NCBI GenBank assembly: GCA_020433835.1 | Contig: JAGRBY010000197.1 | Location: forward strand, 1 to 11,372 | Origin: Anaerolineae bacterium | GTDB lineage: Bacteria; Chloroflexota; Anaerolineae; 4572-78; J111 | Reading direction: 5' to 3' | DNA: 11,372 nucleotides | Part shown: in pieces, positions 5,942-11,372 of the stretch | Numbering within the stretch: position 1 is the stretch's first letter | Layout of the letters: the number at the start of each line of letters is the position of its first letter | Position numbers and translations under genes: made by a program | The notes under the pieces: generated by a model | Seen by the model: only the letters and a program-made list of their open reading frames with translations | What the model was told of the DNA's origin: nothing | The model's database searches: none

Positions 5942-6733
5942 ATGCAAAGCTGGTTAAAAACAATGGTAATCGGAGCAGTTATCGTAGTAGGCGCTTTTAT
6001 GGCTAATCCAGCGTGGGCTAAAGAGCCAATTCAGGTTACGCGTGGTCAGTTTGCCCGCTATGCGGATGGCTTGGATAAGGATTACGATATCGCCGGTATG
6101 GCCACAATGGTCCGCAGTGCCGGGGGATACACGTCCGTAGTCGTCAGAGTGTATGGGCTGGCCCCGAATACGGACTATGCGGTTCACGTTCATAACCAGG
6201 CTTGCCGCATCGAAGCCGGTGGCGCACATTATCAGCACGAAGTGGGTGGCGCAGTGGATGCGACCAATGAAATTTGGCCGATTGTAACCACCAATTCAGG
6301 TGGCAACGGCTATAGCAAGAGCGTGAATGATTTTGTGGCCGGCTTAGAAGCCCGTTCGGTGGTCATTCATGATACAGACAACACCCGTCTGGCCTGCGCC
6401 GACCTACGCAATATCGCTGTCACGCCGTATACGTTTAGCACAAAGAGAATTCAAGAACTGGCCCAATTAACGGCCTACGTTGACAACCCGGAATTGATGG
6501 CCGCGGATCGTTTCCAACCGGCCGCTTCCTTGAACATCGCGACTAGTTTAGCCGACAATCCCGAACTGATGGTCGCCCAACGCTACGAATTCATCGGACA
6601 GGATGGTGTTACGCTAGGCTCAACCCACTATGCCAACAATCCCGAACTGATGGTTGCCGAGCGCTTCCAGGCAGAAATACCCCTCGAACTGGGTTTTATC
6701 GACACCTTCCAGGGAATGGAAACGCGATATTAG
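5942..6733 (+). CDS. Secreted Cu-only SodC-like protein with C-terminal NPELM repeats
   Basis: A 263-residue protein from ATG 5942, with AAGGGAG just upstream. Residues 1-26 are a signal peptide ending ANPAWA before KEP, so the product is exported. Residues ~35-158 resemble the Cu/Zn superoxide dismutase fold: VHVHNQAC (81-88), GGAHYQH (93-99), SVVIHD (139-144) and TRLAC (148-152). The four copper ligands of SOD1 map to H82, H84, H96 and H143, the catalytic Arg to R149, and the disulfide pair to C88/C152. The usual zinc-loop His residues are absent (no His between 100 and 142), as in zinc-free Cu-only SODs. The tail (~170-263) carries three copies of [DN]NPELM[AV]AxR[FY] at 181, 205 and 232, of unknown purpose. 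It is probably co-transcribed with the ParB-like gene. Superoxide dismutase activity is likely but not proven. Confidence 0.78.
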   Translation: MQSWLKTMVIGAVIVVGAFMANPAWAKEPIQVTRGQFARYADGLDKDYDIAGMATMVRSAGGYTSVVVRVYGLAPNTDYAVHVHNQACRIEAGGAHYQHEVGGAVDATNEIWPIVTTNSGGNGYSKSVNDFVAGLEARSVVIHDTDNTRLACADLRNIAVTPYTFSTKRIQELAQLTAYVDNPELMAADRFQPAASLNIATSLADNPELMVAQRYEFIGQDGVTLGSTHYANNPELMVAERFQAEIPLELGFIDTFQGMETRY

Positions 6734-6846
6734 ACCCGGCTATAAACGCGTAGTTTGCGGTCTCTGAGTAGTGCAGGCTAAGCCAATAGCCTCCCGTAGC
6801 AAGATTGAGGTGAGTGGGGCAGAACCTAAGCAGTAGATATGTAAGG

Positions 6847-6880
6847 GTTCGTAGGACAAACTTAAGTTTGTCCTACGAAC
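6847..6880. repeat. Perfect 34-bp palindrome in the permease leader
   Basis: Bases 6847-6863 (starting GTTCGTAGGACAAAC) are exactly complementary to 6864-6880 (ending GTTTGTCCTACGAAC), with no spacer and the centre at TTAA. It ends 22 bases before the permease ATG (6903) and just ahead of its ribosome binding site (ACGGAGAAG, ~6888-6896). As RNA it would form a strong hairpin in the 5' leader; as DNA it could be a dimeric protein site or a mobile palindromic repeat. It has no T-run, so it is not a standard terminator. The rest of the 6734-6902 gap shows only a weak hairpin, AGGCT/AGCCT, near 6776-6793. Confidence 0.8.
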
Positions 6881-6902
6881 ATCATTTACGGAGAAGATTA
6901 TT

Positions 6903-8471
6903 ATGAAACACTTACCTACCCCTCTCTTTCAACTTCACCCAGGTGACTGGAACGGCTTTCTAACGCTTGTCACCGACAATCTCGCCAAGATTGTAATTTT
7001 GCCGGCCATTCTGATTGGCACTTTTCATTTCTCGCCGGCTATGGTTTTCGGCAAGATTATGCCCGGTCTGGGGCTAACGCTGCTGGTTGGGCTGGGTATG
7101 TTTGTCTGGATGGCCACCCGCCTGGCGCACCGCACCGGACGATCCGATGTTACGGCGCTGCCCTACGGTCTTTCTACCCCGGTCATGTTCGTTTATCTGT
7201 TCGCCATCATCGGGCCGATCTATTTTGCCAGCAACGATGCGCTGTTGGCCTACCGCATTGGGCTGGGCGCGGCCTTTATCGGCGGGCTGGTCGAAATCAG
7301 TGGGGCGTTGGTTGGCCCGTGGTTGCAAAAGGTTACGCCTCGGGCCGGATTGTTGGGCACCATCGCCGGGGTAGCGATTGTCTGGATTGCGATGGTGCCC
7401 AGCGCCATCATCTTCTCCAACCCCATCATCGGGTTGCCGTCGCTGTTTGTGGTGTTGTTGGGCCTGATCGGGCTGTACCAATTCCCCTTTCGCCTACCGG
7501 CCGGACTGGTAGCGATTGGGATGGGAGTCTGTTTGGGGTTCGTTACCGGCGACTCAAGCTTTCGCTTCGATAACGTGGGCTTCTACCTGCCGACACCGAT
7601 CCTGGGCGACCTGTGGGCCGGTCTCCAGTTGATTGGGGGACGGCCGGAACTACTGGCGATTATCCTGCCCATCGAAATCTACAACTTCATCGAAACCATG
7701 GGCAACGTCGAAAGTGCGCGGGGGGCCGGTGACGATTACGATACCCGCCACTGTATGCTGGTTGACGGCTTCGGCACTTGCCTGGGCGCACTGTTTGGTT
7801 CGCCCTTCCCCACCACGGTTTATCTGGGCCACCCGGCTTACAAGCAGATGGGTGGGCGCACCGGCTACGCCCTGTTGACCGGCCTCTTTCTGTTCGGGGC
7901 CAGCCTCATCGGCCTGTTTGCCTTTTTGCAGCATCTTATCCCGGCGGCGGCGATTGCGTCGCTGCTGGTTTTTGTCGGCATCGTGATGACCCACTATGCC
8001 TTTCAAGCCACACCACCGGCCCACGGCGTGGCCATCGCTTTTGCCCTAATCCCCCACATCGCCGACCTGCTCAAGAAGCAGTTGGACGGCACTCTGTTTG
8101 AGGTGCTTAATCAGGGCGCTATCACGCCGGAATTAGCCCTTAGCCTGGCCAGCAATCAGGGTGTTTATTGGGAAAGCTACGGCCTCCTGTCCCGAGGTGC
8201 CATCATCACCGGCTTGCTGTGGGGATCGATACTGGCCTTTTTGGTTGATCGCAACCTGCCCAAGGCGATGCTCTTTAGCAGCCTGGCGGCCGGGCTGTCG
8301 CTGGTCGGCCTCATTCACGCCGAGCAGATTGGCCTCTCGCTCTCGCCGATGACCGGCGGCTACGTGTTGCTTACGTTGCTGCTGGGCCTCTTTTACCTGG
8401 CGGAAAGGCAGCCGATCGAAACAACCGTGCGGGAGAGTATCGAGGTTGATGGCGATCCGGTGGTGGGGTAG
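6903..8471 (+). CDS. NCS2/AzgA-like nucleobase permease
   Basis: A 522-residue, very hydrophobic protein from ATG 6903, close to the usual length for the NCS2 (nucleobase-ascorbate) transporter superfamily. I count about 12-14 membrane spans. Family-type landmarks: SDVTALPYGLSTPVMF (81-96) at the half-helix of TM3; LPIEIYNFIETMGNVESA (255-272) in TM8, with E264 in the position of the substrate-binding Glu; and GSPFPTTVYLGHPAYKQMGGRTGYALL (299-325) around TM10 and the following loop. The TM10 text and the GHPAYKQMGGRTGY run fit the AzgA-like branch better than the UraA/PbuX branch. Expected role: proton-coupled uptake of a purine or related base across the cytoplasmic membrane. The substrate cannot be read from sequence. 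No purine metabolism gene adjoins it and I see no purine riboswitch in the leader. Confidence 0.82.
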   Translation: MKHLPTPLFQLHPGDWNGFLTLVTDNLAKIVILPAILIGTFHFSPAMVFGKIMPGLGLTLLVGLGMFVWMATRLAHRTGRSDVTALPYGLSTPVMFVYLFAIIGPIYFASNDALLAYRIGLGAAFIGGLVEISGALVGPWLQKVTPRAGLLGTIAGVAIVWIAMVPSAIIFSNPIIGLPSLFVVLLGLIGLYQFPFRLPAGLVAIGMGVCLGFVTGDSSFRFDNVGFYLPTPILGDLWAGLQLIGGRPELLAIILPIEIYNFIETMGNVESARGAGDDYDTRHCMLVDGFGTCLGALFGSPFPTTVYLGHPAYKQMGGRTGYALLTGLFLFGASLIGLFAFLQHLIPAAAIASLLVFVGIVMTHYAFQATPPAHGVAIAFALIPHIADLLKKQLDGTLFEVLNQGAITPELALSLASNQGVYWESYGLLSRGAIITGLLWGSILAFLVDRNLPKAMLFSSLAAGLSLVGLIHAEQIGLSLSPMTGGYVLLTLLLGLFYLAERQPIETTVRESIEVDGDPVVG

Positions 8472-8480
8472 CCTGTCGCA

Positions 8481-8587
8481 ACCGAATGAATTCGGTCGCT
8501 GCTAAACAAAACCTGTTAAAACAGGTTACTTGGTTCCCTCTTAACGTGTTTTCAACACGTTTCTTTTATCAGGCTGTGAATTCATTC
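8481..8587. repeat. Multi-hairpin intergenic element between inverted GAATGAATTC repeats
   Basis: Directly after the permease stop codon lie three clean hairpins. ACCGAATGAATTCGGT is at 8481-8496. AACCTGT-TAAA-ACAGGTT is at 8510-8527. AACGTGTT-TTC-AACACGTT is at 8543-8561 and is followed by TCTTTT. The block is bounded by GAATGAATTC (8484-8493) and its inverse GAATTCATTC (8578-8587). The last hairpin with its T-rich tail could end the permease transcript. The bounded layout looks more like a REP/MITE-type repeat unit than a lone terminator. There is no coding capacity. Confidence 0.65.
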
Positions 8588-8607
8588 GCAGCTATTAATT
8601 AAAATGG

Positions 8608-8636
8608 TTGACAATTTCATGCTTCACGCTTATTAT
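8608..8636 (+). promoter_or_regulatory. Near-consensus sigma70-type promoter for the FG-GAP gene
   Basis: TTGACA at 8608-8613 (perfect -35 consensus), a 17-bp spacer, and TATTAT at 8631-8636 (5 of 6 to the -10 consensus). Predicted transcription start is near 8643, which leaves a leader of about 110 bases before the start codon at 8753. It is the best promoter match I found in the window, suggesting strong basal transcription of the downstream secreted protein. Confidence 0.7.
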
Positions 8637-8642
8637 CTGCTC

Positions 8643-8752
8643 AACTCCGTCCCCAAGACCACAGTCCCTACCGTACGAAAACCTTTTTTGGTCCGAATAG
8701 CATACCGGTTGGCTCGACGTCGGCCAACCCCGTTACAGGAGAAAATCGTCTC
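8643..8752 (+). promoter_or_regulatory. Structured 5' leader of the FG-GAP gene
   Basis: The predicted untranslated leader contains a 7-bp stem, GGTTGGC (8707-8713) with GCCAACC (8723-8729), whose 9-base loop holds the self-complementary CGACGTCG. The stem lies just upstream of the ribosome binding site AGGAG (8737-8741), so it could influence translation. I compared it by eye with common riboswitch cores (purine, c-di-GMP-I, fluoride) and saw no match. It may be an unclassified regulatory leader or simply a local hairpin. Confidence 0.35.
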
Positions 8753-11372
8753 ATGCAAATGCCACGTAAACTTTACCGTGTCAGCTCACTGACTCCAGGT
8801 TCGTTGTTGCTTGTCTTTCGAAACTGGTTTGGCCTCGCAGCTATCCTGCTGGGTGCCATCATTACACTGCACCTGGCCGTCACTCCCACTCAGGCCCAAG
8901 AGCCGGTGGTGCCGCTGCCCCGTAACCCCAGTTGGGTTTCCGGCGAAATTCTGGATGCCCAAACCCCAGCGTCGCTCTGCAACACCTGGGGCGATCTGGA
9001 CGGCGACGGCGACCTCGATATGGTGGCCGGTCACGTTCCTTTTCGGGGCTTGCTTATTCTACTCAACCAGGGGCTGGACGCTCAAAATAACTTGATAATG
9101 GTCTCCCAACTGCTGCCCACCACCGGCTGGTTTACCTCAAGCTGCGCTCTGGGCGACCTCGACCGCGACGGCGATTTAGACCTGGTCGTTGGCAAAGCCT
9201 ATGGCCAAGATCAGATTTTTGCCAACAACGGTCTTACCGACGACGGCTGGCTCAACCTGGAGCAAGTCTGGATCGAGGAACCAACGCAGGCCAATGTCAC
9301 CTCCCAGGTAGCTCTGGGCGACATCGATGGCGACGGCTATCTCGACCTGGTCATCAGCGGCAAAGATTGTTACTGTCGCTCATCAAACGGCAATGTGGCC
9401 GATACTCTCTATCGTAATGACACCCAGGCGCAGGGCCGAATTGCCTTTACGCCGCTTGTTACCTTTCCCCAAGAAAGTACGTTAGACCTGGCTTTTGGTG
9501 ATGTTGACCGCGATGGCGCTCTGGAACTGGCTGTTATTGTCGAGCGCAACCGCCGGGGCGACAGAAGCCTCCGACTTTTTGAAAATAATAACGGTGCGAT
9601 TGAGACCACGCCCGGCCTTGATGAAGCTGTCTCCGGCGCAACGGCGCTGGCCTGGGGCGATGTTGATAACAACGGCTTTCTCGATTTGGCTATCGGCCAG
9701 GAACTTGATTACAACAGCATCTATCGCAACCGCAGTGGCCAACTGCAAACCAACATCAACGCCATATGGCGTTCGTCTGAGCGAGGTAATACCTCCGACC
9801 TGGCCTGGGGCGACGTTGACAACGACGGCGACCTCGATTTAGCCGTCGGCGACCGGAATAAAGGCACAAAGATTTATCTTAACGACGGCAACGAACTCCA
9901 ACGCGAGGCAGTCTGGGAGTCGGCCATTACCAACTCCAGCGCCGTTCGCCTGGCCTGGGTTGATGTCGACGGCGACGGCGACCTCGATCTAACCCAGTCA
10001 GCCACCGACTCAGCCGTGATGATCTATTTGAATTCCGGCGGCGTGTTACCCACCACAACGATGCTGACCTCACCGGACAAATCGACCAACACCTTTGCCC
10101 TGGCCTGGGGCGATATGGATAACGACGGCCAACCGGAGCTGGCTACCGGCACCCTTCAAAACAGCCAGGGCAACTACACCGCGCCCTACCCCTGGATGAA
10201 CGCCTGGAACGGCGCGGCCAACGTCATCTACCGGCTCGACGGCGACACCATGCAGCCGGTGTGGCAGTCTGATTCCATCAGCGCCACCACCAGCCTGGCC
10301 TGGGGCGATGTCAACGGCGACGGCTATCTCGATTTGGCCGTCGGCAATCGGCCCGAAGGCAGTTGGAACGGAAAAACGCTTACCCCGAATGGCTTTAATG
10401 AAATTTATCTTAGCCAGGCTGGAACCCTGGCCCCCGCCCCCGCTTTCCGTTTGGGACAGGGCAACGAAGCTACCACCAAGGTGGCCTTTGGCGATGTCGA
10501 TGGCGACGGTGACCTCGATTTAGCCGTTGGTAACCATATGCTCTTGGCCAACTATGACGAAACCGGCGCTAAGGCTCCCGACAAAATCTATCTCAACCAC
10601 AACGGCACCTTTCAAGAGCCGCCCGACTGGGTATCGAGCGAAGCCAATTTCACCGTCGATCTGGCCTGGGGCGACCTGGACGGCGACGGCGATTTAGATT
10701 TAGTGACCGGCGCGGCACGCGGTCGGTACGATACGACGCCGGACAACAAAATCAGCGTGTACGAAAATATCGACGGCCAACTGCCGGTCACGGCCACCTA
10801 CACTTTCCCCAGCGATAACTTTTACAGCCTGGCCCTGGGCGATGTTGATGGCGATGGCGACTTAGATTTGGCCGTTGGGGCTAACGGCAGCGCCAACAAA
10901 ATCTACCGCAATGAGGGCGGTGGCTTTCTCTTTAACCCGGTCTGGACATCTGACGACGCCGATTTGAAAAGCCTGGTGGCCTGGGGCGATGTCAACGGCG
11001 ACGGCTGGCTCGATTTAGCCGCCGGCAGCAGCCCCCGCTTTGGCGGCGTTACCCCCAGCAAAGTCTACCTCAACCAGCGCGGCATCCTGTCCGAGGCGGC
11101 AGCGTGGGTATCGGATCAACCGGCCCGCACCACCAGCGTTGCCTGGAGCGATGCCAATGGCGATGGTTTGCTTGACTTGGCACTGGGCAACAGCAGCCCT
11201 AATTCTAATGAAGCGCAGGTCGATCAGCTCTTCATTAATCAGGGATTGGCCGAGCCGCTGACGCTCTCGAATCCGGCGGTGACTTTAAACGTCAACCAAA
11301 CAACGCCGCCCCTGGCTCCGGCCAACTTTTACGCTGTGCCGGACATCCGAGACGAGGGCGTTATCCCCATCA
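8753..11372 (+). CDS. Secreted FG-GAP/VCBS-repeat protein with 14 calcium-loop blades (3' end outside window)
   Basis: The frame is open without a stop from ATG 8753 to the window edge (873 residues seen). AGGAG at 8737-8741 is 11 bases upstream. A second in-frame ATG at 8759 is further from this site. Residues ~24-48 form a hydrophobic export signal (FGLAAILLGAIITLHLAVTP, then TQAQ), preceded by a basic stretch. The rest is an array of FG-GAP units, each containing (L/V)A(W/F/L)GD(V/L)(D/N)xDGxLDLAVG. The Dx(D/N)xDG loops begin at 8993, 9155, 9320, 9500, 9659, 9812, 9962, 10112, 10307, 10493, 10673, 10841, 10988 and 11150, so repeats are 49-65 residues long. This is the integrin-alpha-type beta-propeller motif that binds Ca2+. 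Fourteen loops fit two seven-bladed propellers. From about 11250 the repeat ends and a different region (NQTTPPLAPANFYAVPDI) begins. Probable role: cell-surface or secreted binding protein. Ligand and anchoring are unknown. Confidence 0.85.
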   Translation, partial: MQMPRKLYRVSSLTPGSLLLVFRNWFGLAAILLGAIITLHLAVTPTQAQEPVVPLPRNPSWVSGEILDAQTPASLCNTWGDLDGDGDLDMVAGHVPFRGLLILLNQGLDAQNNLIMVSQLLPTTGWFTSSCALGDLDRDGDLDLVVGKAYGQDQIFANNGLTDDGWLNLEQVWIEEPTQANVTSQVALGDIDGDGYLDLVISGKDCYCRSSNGNVADTLYRNDTQAQGRIAFTPLVTFPQESTLDLAFGDVDRDGALELAVIVERNRRGDRSLRLFENNNGAIETTPGLDEAVSGATALAWGDVDNNGFLDLAIGQELDYNSIYRNRSGQLQTNINAIWRSSERGNTSDLAWGDVDNDGDLDLAVGDRNKGTKIYLNDGNELQREAVWESAITNSSAVRLAWVDVDGDGDLDLTQSATDSAVMIYLNSGGVLPTTTMLTSPDKSTNTFALAWGDMDNDGQPELATGTLQNSQGNYTAPYPWMNAWNGAANVIYRLDGDTMQPVWQSDSISATTSLAWGDVNGDGYLDLAVGNRPEGSWNGKTLTPNGFNEIYLSQAGTLAPAPAFRLGQGNEATTKVAFGDVDGDGDLDLAVGNHMLLANYDETGAKAPDKIYLNHNGTFQEPPDWVSSEANFTVDLAWGDLDGDGDLDLVTGAARGRYDTTPDNKISVYENIDGQLPVTATYTFPSDNFYSLALGDVDGDGDLDLAVGANGSANKIYRNEGGGFLFNPVWTSDDADLKSLVAWGDVNGDGWLDLAAGSSPRFGGVTPSKVYLNQRGILSEAAAWVSDQPARTTSVAWSDANGDGLLDLALGNSSPNSNEAQVDQLFINQGLAEPLTLSNPAVTLNVNQTTPPLAPANFYAVPDIRDEGVIPI

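Noticed and set aside
6734..6902. Purine riboswitch ahead of the nucleobase permease
   Set aside because: The leader shows no purine-riboswitch three-way junction or conserved loop text. Only the palindrome stands out.
7074..7481. Minus-strand open frame of 135 codons inside the permease gene
   Set aside because: Its Gln/Arg/Asp-rich, low-complexity product is what the reverse complement of a hydrophobic membrane gene gives. It has no ribosome binding site.
8604..8792. 62-codon plus-strand frame between the permease and FG-GAP genes
   Set aside because: It overlaps the promoter, the leader and the start of the FG-GAP gene in another frame, and lacks a ribosome binding site or similarity.

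Overview
The window looks like an accessory stretch of a Chloroflexota chromosome, probably an Anaerolineae/Ardenticatenia-like lineage. This is inferred from gene style: a SARP-NB-ARC-TPR regulator, a DUF937 protein, a long secreted FG-GAP/VCBS protein and many palindromic intergenic repeats. No taxonomic marker gene is present, so the assignment is tentative. Base composition is moderately GC-rich, and genes lie on both strands.

Left part (1-2010). The 3' end of a GH43 glycosidase runs in from the left edge. Its stop codon abuts a decapitated fragment coding only the last ~39 residues of an OmpR-type response regulator, which marks a deletion or rearrangement junction. Next come a small FlK-like hotdog thioesterase (653-1078) and a DUF937 protein (1304-1891). 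A 132-bp MITE with terminal inverted repeats and a 6-bp target duplication sits just upstream of the DUF937 gene, and a decayed half-copy sits just downstream.

Middle part (2011-6733). A 1088-residue SARP/BTAD-NB-ARC-TPR regulator on the minus strand is divergent from a ParB/sulfiredoxin-fold-like small protein. A secreted Cu-only SodC-like protein with three C-terminal NPELM repeats follows it in the same direction. The 151-bp divergent spacer holds CAGTTT-like direct repeats spaced 11/12/11 bp, the architecture SARP regulators bind. A testable model is that the regulator controls itself and the ParB-like/SodC-like pair. The ParB-like gene appears to have lost a 15-codon tail to an in-frame TAA.

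Right part (6734-11372). A perfect 34-bp palindrome lies in the leader of an NCS2/AzgA-like nucleobase permease gene (6903-8471). After it comes a cluster of hairpins, then a near-consensus sigma70 promoter (TTGACA-17-TATTAT) and a ~110-nt structured leader. These precede a large secreted FG-GAP protein with 14 calcium-loop repeats, enough for two seven-bladed propellers. That gene continues past the right edge.
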